Assembly: GCF_900496995.4 (NCBI RefSeq) | Contig: NC_044009.1 | Coordinates: 10,758,001-10,822,000 of the forward strand | Reading direction: 5' to 3' | DNA: 64,000 nt | Source of the DNA: Aquila chrysaetos chrysaetos | Lineage: Eukaryota > Chordata > Aves > Accipitriformes > Accipitridae | Shown here: piece by piece, positions 24,926-36,727 of the stretch | How positions within the stretch are numbered: position 1 is the stretch's first letter | Layout of the letters: each line of letters opens with the position of its first letter | Translations under genes and position numbers: made by a program | The notes under the pieces: generated by a model | Told to the model about the DNA's origin: nothing | Databases searched by the model: none | What the model saw: the letters and a program-made list of their open reading frames with translations, nothing else

Positions 24926-25683
24926 ATGGAGTGTCATGGTGACCAAGTATTAGCTCTGGCTAACAGAAAGGAAGACACTTGCTATAGTGGTATGAGGTGA
25001 GTGTGGCTGGCCATGTTTTCCTGCCTACAGCAGGAAAACCAGTCTGCAGCTTTTTTGTTGGACCTTTTTGAACTGTTCTTGGAGGTCTACAGGGACTTGC
25101 AAAGCAGTGATTTCCCAAGGGTGCATTCATCCTTGCCCTGCTCTTGAGGCACATCCCCTCCTAGCCGGAGCTGTTACTCTTCCTGGCAGTGGAGGTACCC
25201 CAACAAACAAGATCTCAACAGCTCAGCTCCACCCATCACACTGCCTATTCAGACACTGACATTTTATTCGCAGCCTCCTTCTCCTGCTGCTGTTTTGCCG
25301 CAGGGACAAGCCCAGATATTTTTGGCACCAATGCTAATGTTCTTGAAATGTCTTTCAGCTGATAGCAAGCCAGATAGTTAGGGACTTGCAGGATCCTCAG
25401 TGACCTTATTTCAGAAGCAAATTGTCAGGGTTTCAACCTGTTAATTTGCTTTCTTGTAACCTGCCTGAAGGGCCTGGAAACTGGGGCCCTGGTCAGCTTA
25501 AATCTTGGCAGTGTGCTTTCAGGAGGAGGTGCTGCCTGAGGATGGAGGGATATTAGTAATGGATTGTTCCACTGCTAATGGGAGTGTGGTTAATGTATTG
25601 CAACCTTTATGTTAAACATTTTCTCATCACATGCCTGAAATTAGATGACAAGCAATTTGCCATTAGACCTTCTGTACAGTGAT
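24926..25683. other. Non-coding spacer inside a repeat cluster
   Basis: There is no ORF of note and no recognised repeat between the CR1-like segment on the left and the palindromic fragment on the right. The words GGTTTCAACCTGTTAATTTGC and TTATTTCAGAAGC look unique. Confidence 0.6.
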
Positions 25684-25750
25684 GGGCTAAATCTAGCTCT
25701 TGGTTTCACTGGTGTAAGTTCATAAATGCTCTATTGACTCTACCTGAGGG
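25684..25750. repeat. Fragment of an ancient palindromic repeat (GGTGTAA type)
   Basis: The words TTTCACTGGTGTAAGTTCA and CTCTATTGACTCTACC correspond in order and spacing to the left arm and centre of the amniote repeat built from TTACACTGGTGTAAATC and CTCCATTGACTTCAATGG. Only about half of the foldback remains; the right arm is not recognisable. The same class is better preserved at 11916-12003. Confidence 0.4.
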
Positions 25751-26107
25751 ATGCTGGAGGAGAAGATTGGTTTGGCTTTTTTTAATCTGTCCCCTGTAAT
25801 CCATTTGCTCTCAGTGCTGAGAAGCAGTATTGTGTTATATGTCCTGCGCATGGTCCTCTGAAGGGAAGTCAGTCCCTTTTCATGCTAGCATCTGCCCTTA
25901 AAGAGCTGAAAAACCTTGTGAAAATCCATAGCCTGTCTGCTCTGGCTCTGATCAGGCAGATCTGGCGTTTTATATCCACTCCATACTGTGGCAAATCATG
26001 CCTGTGACAGTGGCAAATCTTACTTTTTGTGAGACATCTCATCTGCAGTTGCAGCACTGCATGAGAGGTGAATGCACTGCTCTCAACACCATTAATGCAG
26101 CGACTGT

Positions 26108-26300
26108 CCTTGGTGTCCTGGGCAGGCATCTAGTCCTTTTGCCCCTGGGCAGGATCAATTTTACATAAGTAATTCCTGACAGGTCTTTGTGGAGACTCCA
26201 TGCTCTTCCAAGGCATCATCTCCCAGTACGTTGTTGCTCTTCCCACTAAAGATTTTTCCTGAAAGTTTAGCCTGGATTTTCTTTGCTGTCATTGTGCAAA
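26108..26300 (-). mobile_element. Ancient CR1 LINE 3'-end fragment
   Basis: The plus strand reads CATCTAGTCC, then GGGCAGGATCAATTTTACAT, AATTCCTGACAGGTCTTTGT, a GAGACTCC word, GATTTTTCCTGAAAGTTTAG, and CCTGGATTTTCTTTGCTG. The antisense 3' end of avian and turtle CR1 has the same series: CATCTAGTCC, GGCAGGACCAATTTTACC, CATCCCTGACAGGTGTTTGT, GGAGATTCC, AAAGTTTTTCCTAATATCTA and CCTAAATCTCCCTTGCTGC. Order and spacing agree throughout. The subfamily seems different from the 17.3-kb copy. The 3' microsatellite is lost or lies outside the recognisable part. It is non-functional. Confidence 0.78.
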
Positions 26301-26318
26301 GACACAGAATGCTGAAGG

Positions 26319-26370
26319 ATTACATCTGAATTAACCCTAAAGTAATTACATCTGAATTAGTCCCAAGACA
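26319..26370. repeat. 26-bp tandem duplication
   Basis: ATTACATCTGAATTA begins both 26319-26344 and 26345-26370; the remaining 11 bp of each unit have diverged. It lies directly beyond the recognisable end of the CR1 fragment. Confidence 0.85.
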
Positions 26371-29300
26371 AGGTGCCTTTCACCTGCAAACAGCAGTGCA
26401 TGATGGAAGGGGGGAAATGCCAAACCATCTAGAAAAGGACTTCCAGACCTGTTGAGTCTGGTATATGGAGCCAAGTGGTTCCTTAGGGATGGGGTAACCT
26501 AACACTGCCCACACACACATACCTTGAGGTGTTATGTTAGAGTTTGGGGCAATTGTTGCTTGTTGTCTTCAATCTGCCAATGTCAGAATGGTTCTGGTGG
26601 CTTTCAGAGCTGTTCTTCTCTCTACCCTCCCCTCCACAGTGATGGAGGGTTTAACATTATCAATCTTTATTAGTATACATGGAGCACTGACGAACCTGAT
26701 CCATTGCCTGCAGTCCTTACCAACCTACAAGATCCATTTGTGTTTAAGTCTTATCGCTAACCACATATTTACTTTGCTCTGATTCCAGAAATGGTAACCA
26801 CTTATTTATAAAGTCTGTTTGATCCTGAGGCAAGGCTCACTCTCGCATGCCCCTGAAGGCTCTTCCTTATTTCACTTATCTGCACTGCTGTTGTTGGGAG
26901 GGCAGTTCTGTCCCAGCAATGAGGCCTGTTGCACACCTGGACAGCATAGAGATTGCTGGACAGGGTCAGGCTGCCAGTCTGCCTGGTCCCATTTCCCATC
27001 TCTGACAGTGACCAGGACTAGACTCTTTAAGACTATCCACCCCAAGAAAGCCAGATCCTTATTCCTAATGAAAGTTAGTCTAAATCCTGAAGCAAAGATG
27101 AAAAAGAGAAGTTCAGTGAACACTTAATAAAATGTGAAGAGTGTTGTTAGCCCCATGAATGGCCAACACAACTTCAAATGTGCCTTGGGCTGAGAGGCAC
27201 AGCCTATGTTTTCCTGCTTCACTTTGACTTGCAAAGATACAGACGTAACACCTTGTTGTCTTCTGCAAGCTGTCCCCATATGGTCTTTGCTCTTGAGGCT
27301 ACTGGGATTCACTCGGGACCCTCAGGCACACTTGGAACTCCAAAAATGTCTGAATTCATTAGCTTGGCTGCCAAACCCCACGATGCTGCGCATAGTCTCT
27401 GCTTCCCAGCATCTTTATCCCCTCCTTGCTTATTTCTGGAGTGAACGTAGCCAAACAGCAACACACTTACCCCAGTGCCTGTGACATAACCTGAAGCCTT
27501 GTGGCACAGTGGAGATTGTGTTACATTTTCCTAGGGAGCTGCTTGTAATGTCCATATAAAATAAAGGCAAGGTGCTTTGAAATTATTTTGGGAGAACCAG
27601 TATATATTCCCAATTCCTCCACCTAATGAAGATCTTCATAGACATGTTAGGGTAGGATGGATAGTATCTCTCCCCCTGTACCCATGACTTGCAAATCTTT
27701 AACAATTTCGCAAAATAAAATGGAAGTTGGGTAACTCCCTACACACAGCCTTTTTGTTTTGTTTTGGGTTTTTTGTTTTTCAAACAGTGATTAAAAATAC
27801 GAAAGCTTCAGCTCTGCTGTCTGTAAATTGTGTGCCTATGTTTACATTGGCATTTGAACTAGAATCGAGTTGTCTTCATTATGAACGAAAACGAGGTGTG
27901 GGGGTAGAGAGGGGAATATACCCCTGGAATGATAATAACTAAGCACTTGCACACTAATAAATTTAGGTGTTAATGTCTTGTTTTTGTGCTGTTTGGTTGC
28001 CATAGAGATGGGCCGCCTGAACTAATGGGTTTGTTGTGAGAAGTTCAATACACATTTGCCAAATGTTCTGTTTCTCTAGTTACCTCTCTGCTTTTTTTCC
28101 CATGCCATCGAGCAAATGGGTTTGGAACCAAAGTCCTTCCGCCCTCCATGAGCTGAGAGCGAGGGGTCCCTGGGAGAGAGGATCCCAGAAAAATGGGACT
28201 TGCTGTAGGTTCTGCAGAGCTACTAAAATAGGTACAGGAAACATCAGGGAGCAGCACTGTTTACAGTGTAACCCTGCAAGGTTATTTTGGAAACTGGCAT
28301 ATGTATTTATAGCGTATATTCCACGAAAGGCTGCAAATCAATGTCGGTATGAACAGAACAAGCAAGGGGGAGCGCTTACCTTGCAAAGCAGTGCAGGTAG
28401 AGACCGGGATTTCTCCTCCCACTCCATAAGGACCTGCAGCATAGACCTCCCGGTACCCCTCTGATTTGCACTGCTTGCTTGTTCCTTCTGCCTGGAGCTC
28501 ATCCAGGGCTAAAAAGAGCCCTCCGTGACTTGGGTCCTACCCTGCTGGGATGCTTGTGGTGAGCTGATGCTTCTGAGTTGGATGTTTCCATGTGATGACA
28601 TCTGAGGTTTAGCAGCAGGCCACTTGGAGAGCACTTCTCGATTCTGGGAGTGAATTTATCTAATCCTCAGGACAGATCATAGCTTTTTGGCTTTGCTTTT
28701 AAAGGCCCAAAGAGATTATATTTCTATTCTATACATTGCAGGCCAAAGAATACCAGGAGAATTGACTCCAAGATGTGTGCAAGGAGCATCTGTTTTCTCA
28801 GACCTTTACTTCTGCTGGAGACAGCATATGCACCCATTTCATTTCTGCAGTTTCCATTGCTCGGCTTAGCTGACGTACAGAATGTCTCATTAGGAAATCA
28901 TGTTTGTGCACAGAACGTTCACCATGAGCATTTTTCTTTTGATAGACTGAAAAATAAAATAAATAGGTGACTATTGTTTGGAACAACGACTTCCCTGTTC
29001 CTGTTTTGTGATAAATCTCATCTCAGCTTTGTTTACAAAGTAGTATTTTTCCTTTAAAGTTGGAGTCTCTCTCTGTCAAATCATCCAGCTGCAGGCAGCC
29101 AAAAGAGGCCCTGAATCATTCATCGCTGCTGCAAAGGCAACAGTGTTCCAGGGTGTTGTGGAGCGTTTCAGGAGAAGCATGCCCTGGGACTAAGCACTGT
29201 GGCATGGGGAAGGAGATGGAGGAGGCGAAGGAACTGCTGCTGGGCAAGCAGTCTTTCAGGGAAGAGGAAACCAATGAGATGTTGCTTTTGTGGGTCTCTA

Positions 29301-31714
29301 ACACCCATTTGAATGTCCTCTGGTGCTAGTTGGGAGGAATCTGTCATTAAGGGGGAAATAAGCCTGTGCAGCTATGTGTGGTCCTCCGAGGTATTTGGAT
29401 TTAGTCTCAGATTTATGTATCTTTTTACCTAGAAGTCACTGAAAATTCACTGGTGGTGCGGGTTTTTTTTTGTCAGAACCTCCTCACTCACAGTGCCAAT
29501 GCACACTTTCTCTCATTTAAAAAGGAAAAAAAGCAAAATCCAAAGCTCTGAACAAATTTTTATTTTTCAAAGCTAAATATTTGGTGGCTGCTAAGCACTA
29601 AGCTGAAAGGTTTGTTGCCAAAATATTCTTTTCCAAAACCTCCTTTTTAAAGTTGGTGCTTGTTTAAAAAAAAAGAAAAAACCAAGGCATTTTTCCCCCT
29701 GCATCTTTATTCAGAAAATTATCTGCATAATTTCTTATGCTGTGCTTATCACAGCATGTCTGGAAAGCTTTATCCAAAATGAAAATGTGTCTTGTTTTAA
29801 GAGCTATTTCCTTCCATTTGAAAATGTTCATGATTTTCATCCATATTCAAGGTGTGTTTTTTGTGGCGGGGAAGTTTTTCCCCTATTGCCTGGCAAAGAT
29901 CAGTGCACTTTGATAATAGGACAAGTGATTCATTAATTGATGGCAGGGTGATGGGACAGACTTTTGCCTGATCCTGCCCTTCGGCTGCTTTTGGAGCATT
30001 TTGGTTTGTTATTCAGCTCTGTGGCTGCCTGGGAGACCTGTCCGCAGTCTCATGGAGAAAGACACACCACCCAAAGCGATGCCTGAGCCAGCAGCTGCTC
30101 CCGGCATCCCGTGTCAGATTCCCACACCGGCCTTGAGACTTCTCCGTGCTGCACCATGTCGGAGCAGGGAGTTACCAACCTGAACAGCCCCATCGAATAA
30201 TCAGTTCAGCATTAACAATGAACAGTCAACCAGGGAACAGGCATGATATCTAAAGAACAAAGAACAAGTGCGGATATGGCTGACGATAGCAAAATAAACT
30301 GTGGGTTGTGTTAATGCTGCTGGGTGATCTCATGGGCTGTGCAGTTATTCTGGCTGTGTCTGTGGGTAAAGGTTTTGGATAGAGGTGGGGAGTCTAATGA
30401 CAGGGGGTCTTTCGAGACAGCTGAGGACGATGCCAGCCCCAGGGGAACTGGCTGCCTGGTGGCATGCCCATAACAACCTGGAGGAGCGAGTAGACCCAAG
30501 GCCCACACAAACCAAATTATGCTTTCAGTTTGTGAGGGTGCACATGCAGCACCGGTGCCATTGTGTGACTCAGGTGGCAAGACGAAAGGCAGAGGACTTG
30601 CAGAAGGACCTTGGGTTGAAAACCTTCTGGAGACAAATGCTGTGCCAGTGCCCTGTGCCCTGCTCTGAGGATGCTGTGGGGAATTGGGACTTGAAGATGG
30701 GCTGTGCTGGGCTCAGTCTGTGTTCCCTTGATGTGCTGGACTGGTGGGCCAGCTCCTCTGGGAGTTTTGCTCAAGCCGTTTTAGAGCAATAGCTCTAAAA
30801 TCAGTGGCTTTCCCAGGATAAAAGGCTGACCAATTTTTCTAAAGGTGAGAAGGGAGTGAACTATATAAGAGGACAATTATGGATGCCAACAGATTGCTGA
30901 TCCTTGAGGTATGTACATGCAGCTTGCTTTCACTTTCCCAGCTAATCTTACAGAAATTAAAGGAAAGCAATGCTTTTCAACTGAGGATAGCACCAGGATC
31001 TTTTTTAATGGGATCTTTCAGACCACTGGTTGATTCATCAGTGGCTTATGAGGGGTGGATGTGATACACTTGTTCCAGGTGTCATGTGAAACTTCTGATA
31101 CTGCCTCCTTCAGTTCAGAAACTTGTGGTTGCAGCACGTTTCCTGGGACATGAGGGAATTTATTTTGGAGGCAGAGAGGAGAGGAAATGGGGAAATGACT
31201 GACTTGTCAGGAAACTTGGCTTGAGTTATTTGAGCAAAGTGTAAGGCTGACTGGAAAACAACTGTCTATGCACAAAGCAGAGACTTCACCCTGCACTGGC
31301 GGGGTGGAATTGAAGAAGAGTCCTTTCCCTGATTTTTTTTAAAAGAAGTAGAAATGCAACAAGACATGACTGGTAGCCTAGGAGGAGAGACCTGGGGTAC
31401 CTGATGGACCTGGACTCATGGGAGCATCCTAAAACACAAGTCAATCTCTTGAGGTCTCTGTTACACCACGAGTAACAGCAGACCAAGAAGTGCCACTCCT
31501 TGTAATGCTGGTTCTAAATGAAACTGTAGACCAAGTGCTTGCTATGGCTTTAGGAAAGGTTATGGTGAGTAGGTTAGAAGTGACCTACACTTTTAAAAAC
31601 CATTTTATATAAATATATAAATAAAATTATGTAAACCCAAACTGCCTAGTCATGCTAAGACCTCAGCCAACACTTTGCAAAGCCTTTGACTTACTTTTGA
31701 TGTTAGATGAACAC
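26371..31714. other. Unique non-coding stretch
   Basis: No gene is supported. Frames up to 142 codons (28036-28464) are featureless. A GTTGCCATAGAG word near 27996 resembles half of an RFX site. The segment 29560-29720 is AT-rich. A TATATAAGAGG word near 30862 could serve as a TATA element, but nothing downstream supports transcription. From 31600 to 31714 the sequence is very AT-rich. Confidence 0.55.
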
Positions 31715-31742
31715 CTAATAAACTTAATTAAAGTTTAATTAG
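31715..31742. repeat. AT-rich inverted repeat
   Basis: CTAA + TAAACTT (31715-31725), a 5-nt loop AATTA, then AAGTTTA (31731-31737), a bulged A, and TTAG (31739-31742). The 11-bp stem lies in an AT-rich stretch. It may be a simple palindrome of AT-rich DNA or a cluster of TTAAT-type homeodomain sites. Confidence 0.8.
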
Positions 31743-34700
31743 TGTAAGTAGGCTAAATGTGGTAGGTCAGCAGGCACAGCATAAGCTAAAATACTGTTGG
31801 CAATAGTCAACCTGACAAAAAAAAGGGAAAATTCCCTTCTTAAAAACAAATACCTTTAGGGGACTAGTTTAGACTAGCTGCTTCGTCCCTCAGTGGTGTT
31901 TGTTTTTTTTTTTTTTTTCTTTTCTTTCCACAGGCAACACTGACCAGTTAAAAGCAAAGCCTGTTTCCTCACATCAGTGAAAAAAATCAGTTTTTGTCCT
32001 TAACGTTTTTACTGTACTGTGCTCTGGAATTCCCCCCAAAACAGTTTTCTGAAGGCTTGGCATATGACACAGAGAGGTATGTCTCACTGTTTTCTGCTAC
32101 TCTTTTCTTTCCAAGTGCTAGATGATGAGTGCTGTGGTTAGACAGCCCAGCTGAGTTTATTAAGGATCTGATAGTCATTTATTATAGGGCTTAAGTGAAA
32201 TTCAGCAGTGCATCACCAGTCTTGCTGGCCATCATTGTTTAGGATGTCCTTCACAGCTAAGGATGATGTTTCCTCGACTTTGAAATGAAAATTGGATTTC
32301 GTTTGGGTATTTTGGCATACAGACGACTGTGTTGACCTGTGGTGATCTCTCCTTTTTGTCCTAAAACTATGTTGCTCACTGGGTGCTGGTAGGCAGCACA
32401 ACTGAGCCATCAAAGTCTGTTGATGCATCCTTGGCCTGTTCAGCTGCTTCTACATGAAGGTGTGCTCTTGCTGTCGCTTATGGACAGCAAGATAGTGAAA
32501 GGAGGCTTGGCCAGGTGGAAGCTTGTTGTTCCAGTAGGTAGTATGGTCTCTCATAATGGGAAAGGACTACCTCAGTGAGAAACTGTGGCTCAATCCAACA
32601 CCACTGACCAAGAATGTGATCCCAGTTAAGTGTGCTTTCTTTCAAGTGCTTTTTTAGACTGGAACGTTGGGCTGCCTATTGCATCATACCAGCTTAAGCC
32701 TTTATGCATCAGCATGCACGTCACCTGGTCACAGTTTTTCACCTCAGCTTCAAATTCAGAGCTGTTGTGCTTCAGGGCACCTCTGTTTGCTGTTGCAGCT
32801 CCCCTTGAGAGGCCACAGGCTGCCTCTGCATGGGAATTCTCTAGCTCATAAGCAGGAGATAGCTGATACCCAGGAAGCAAGATACCAGAGAGGGAGAGAC
32901 TAATTTGATAGTGTGGTCTGCAGGCTGCCAAGTTCAAGGCCCTGCTCTGAATCAGGTCCATCAGGAATATGTTTTCCTCTTTCTTGGATCAGGAATTCCA
33001 CTCTGGCCATGAGACCAAGTGCTGGTAAGTCACAGCATTTTTGCATTCAGCTCTAGCAAAGATTCAGCTTGTTTCTTATTTTATCTGTCTTGATTTGATC
33101 ATCCCTAAAAATAATCTGCAATGCAAGATACCGCAGTGCTGAATTCCCCAGCTGAGCAAGTGGAACATGTTGAGAGGGTTTCTTGGTTCAAAGTCCTAGG
33201 AGAGGAGCCAAATGCAAAAGTCAGGCTAAAGTTCAGGAGTATCCTTCAGATATAGAAAGTAACCACACACAAAAAGCTGTTGTTCTCAGGAGACTTTATT
33301 AGGCACTGGAAAAGGCAGTGCAAGTTTCGGACTCTACTGCAGTTAAGTTGGAGGGAATGTGAAATGCCCTCCGGGATCACATAATGTCTGGGAAAATTGA
33401 GAGGAGTAGGAAGTATTTAGGGCAATGGTCTCAGACACAACAAGTGAGATCCTCTGCCCCCAAAAGCCATGTGTCAGACACAGGCTAAAAATTCCAGTGA
33501 CCAAAGTCTGCTCTTGTAACATGCTAAAGCTTTCTTATTGAGTCATTATCACTAAGCATAGGCAAGAACCAGGAGGCCTGCAAAATACATGAGCAAGCTA
33601 CTAAGTGGGAGAAATATGTATTTTTCGTTCTATTAAGGATAGTTAGAGAAGTCTCAAATGAAGGGAAATTTCAGTCTTCAGAAGTATACAAGAAAATGGA
33701 TGGATGGTGGGGCATAAGCTCTTTGAAGTGTTCTTAAACCCAAGCACAATAAACTCCTCATGTCAGCTGGAGCTACAGCCAGATGTATACAGTCATACAC
33801 CTATTTCTTAGTAATAATGATGGACAAGTAATGGTGGGAAAGTGATGAGCTGATGTCTGGGATGCTGGAAGGGGCTGAGAGGAAAATGCAGTGTGGGAGA
33901 TGAAGTAGAGCCACTAACGCACAGGCTTCCCCAGGAAGCCTCCTCTAGCAAGTGAAAACATAAGCCATGGTGGACACCAGGCTGTTCCAGATCAAGCAGC
34001 AACTGCTGAAGTCAAGCCCTTGTCCTGTAGGATATTGTGGGAGTCTTTCCCTATTCACATCTGTGTCTCATTGCATCTTGCTATCAGGGCTCATTTGATT
34101 TTACTTCTGCAAGCATCAGTTGAAGAGAGCATTTATGCTTATGTCTCCAAGTATCTGATGAGTGCACTCACATCAGTAATGTCCCACATGCCTACCACCA
34201 GCCTTGTCCCTTAAGAAAGGCCATTACTGCCCAGCAGTTTTATCAGAGAGGGAGTCTGCTTTGCTATCCTAATTTTGCTGTGCATGACCGTGGATCTGCC
34301 ACCCCTTGCTCTGTGGGTAAGGCTGGACATGCCAGCCAGATCACTGTGAGTTAGGTGCTATTTGCTGTTAATCAAGCCTGAAAAAATAGTCTTGCCTCTA
34401 CCCTCTGGGGCAGGACTGTTGTGACTGCACAGTTCAGGTCTCCTAGAGAGTACTGCTGTATTATAATTACTTTTGATGCTAAATGTTAGGTCTCTGAGTG
34501 CCTGGTAGGAACCACAGCCCAGCTGAGCACAGGCAGTCACTTCATGGTGTAGGGGAACAGCAAGAGGTGGAAAAGGACCTTCTCACATCTAGAAAGCTGG
34601 AGGTGCTTTCAGTGGTCCAGGCTGGGACACTGGCCTCCATTTCCTACCCAGGCATCACCCACTCTTTCCATTTGGCTGAGGGAATATTTAATTTTATTTA

Positions 34701-36689
34701 TTTTTTTTTAAAATAGAGCAGTTTTGACAACAGGGACTAATGCATCCTTGTTGGTAGTGCGCTTGGCACATGACCAAGATGAGACATTTTATGTGAACAC
34801 AGACTGATGTTCATTTATCACTGCTTATTATTGTCACCTGCCTCAAACCCAGACGTGTGAGTGCTTTTTTTAAATGAGCTGTGCAGTCCCCTCCTTTCTA
34901 AGTGGCTTCTGCCAACCCTTCTTCCACCCATCATGAAATGTGGTTTCCCAACAGGGCTATCATTTGAAAATGGTCTCCCCAGTAGCACAGCAGGACACAA
35001 GGTTACTTGCTTTTTAATGATGTGCTCAAAGGAGAAGGCAAGCCTGGTGCCAGCCTTGGAAATCCATTCCGAGACTTGGGTTGCCTCTGACACTTGTTGA
35101 AAATTCAAAGTGGGCAGCTAAACGCAATGGTACGGAAACTGCTGGAAGAACAGGATAAAAAGACCTTTTATCTAGAAAACAACACTCTTAATTTGTCCTA
35201 AGTGCTTTTCTTTCAAGTGAAATCAATTTGATATATATCTGCAAAGGACTTTCCAAACCCTTACAAACAATGCTTGTGTTTCACATTAGTTTACTCCCTC
35301 CCAAAACATGTGGAAAAAGTAGCCTACTCTCTTCTTGTCCTGCTGCTCACCGATGTCTGTAATGTCTTGATGAAGATCAAAAAGCAGTTTCTCCTTGGAG
35401 AGAAGTCCCTGGAGTTCAGAGGGACTGGACTGAGGACAACATAATTGAAGAAGGAAAAGAAAATCAGCAGTTTTTATTTCTGTGCACCATTATGGACAAG
35501 GACACAGTTAGTGCTTGTGATGGCAGGGTGAGGCCAGTGCTTTCTCAGAGCTTTGGAGCAGTTAACAAGAAAAAATCGTATCACATGTGAATTGAAATTT
35601 CCACTGCCAGCCCTGGGGAGCCTGCAGAGAGGTGTGAAATGATGCATCCTACTTGTTCTCCTAGCTGGGCTGAACCTCTAGCTAGAAACATGTTTTTGGT
35701 TGGGCTAAGCAGATGCGAGTGAGGTTTTATAAGGTAGCAGATTCCCTGAGTGAAAAGCTTCTTTTTTAAGAAGCTCGTCTGGAACCGGTATGTTGCTCTA
35801 AGGAGCCTGCAGGGGATGCACAGCCTCCACTTGCAGATGGCTAGGTGGTACCCAGGGGCCTTTTGAATGTCCCACATGCAAGTGAAGCATGAGTATAAGT
35901 GTAGCCTGCACTTGTGCTTCACATTTTGAGCTGCTATAAGTTCCAAACTGCCTCTTTACATCTTTTAACTCAGCTGTTTCTGGTCGTGGTCACTGGGATG
36001 CTGTGTGATGGAGCACAACACACCTCGGGGACAGCAACAAGGCTCAGTCAAAAGGAGAAATAACAAGTTGGGTTGTTTGTCTTTCTGGATGCAGTGTGAA
36101 GCATCTCTGGTTTGGATGCATCTCCTTGTATATCTTGCTTTCTGCTGATTTGATCCTGGCTTTCTGTCATGCCAAAAGCAAAGACATTTGCATGGTATAG
36201 CAGAGTTTTTCAAGTTTATAAAGGACTTGCTGCCCTATGCAGAGAAGTTACTTGCCATACATACCCCATACCTATTTTTTACTGTATCAGTTAGAGGTTA
36301 GTAGTAGCCTTATACTCTTTTGTGAGGCCATAATCAGACTCCCAAGTGGATAAACCAGGAAAGCAAAAGAAAACATAGCGCAACTGGTATTATTGTTCTT
36401 AAATGAGGTTAAAGGCAGTTGTTTTACAACTGAAGGGCACTTGGTACGAAGGGAAATGGTTGTTTCTACCCTGGCCCTGGCAGATCTTAAAACTAAGAAA
36501 GCTGCTCTGTTGTTAAAAACAGCCATCTGACTGAGTAAACACTACACTTTCTGAAATAGCTTAAACTGGGGCTTTTTCTCTGATAACATTTTATAATCAA
36601 AAAAATGCAACTCCAGAGTGCAGCAGACTGTTATTTCATTCTGCAGGTCATCCCAGAATGTGCCATTTTGGGACATCTTGAACTTCTTC
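31743..36689. other. Unique non-coding stretch with a poly(T)/AG acceptor-like site
   Basis: A T16 tract (31903-31918) continues as CTTTTCTTTCCACAG, ending at 31933. This would make an excellent 3' splice site, and the following bases stay open for about 15 codons before TGA, but no partner donor or other exon is evident. Elsewhere there are only short overlapping frames and no recognised repeats. Confidence 0.5.
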
Positions 36690-36727
36690 AGGGGTTCTTC
36701 TTCTTCTTCAACTCTTCTTGAACCCCT
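36690..36727. repeat. Inverted repeat flanking (TTC)5
   Basis: AGGGGTTC at 36690-36697 and GAACCCCT at 36720-36727 are perfect reverse complements. Between and overlapping them runs (TTC)5 (36695-36709) plus more CTT units. On the minus strand this is translatable as a run of five Glu within a 63-codon frame (36542-36733) of no known family. Confidence 0.8.

Noticed and set aside
27996-28010. GTTGCCATAGAGATG as an RFX X-box
   Set aside because: Only the left half-site fits; the right half does not match RGYAAC.
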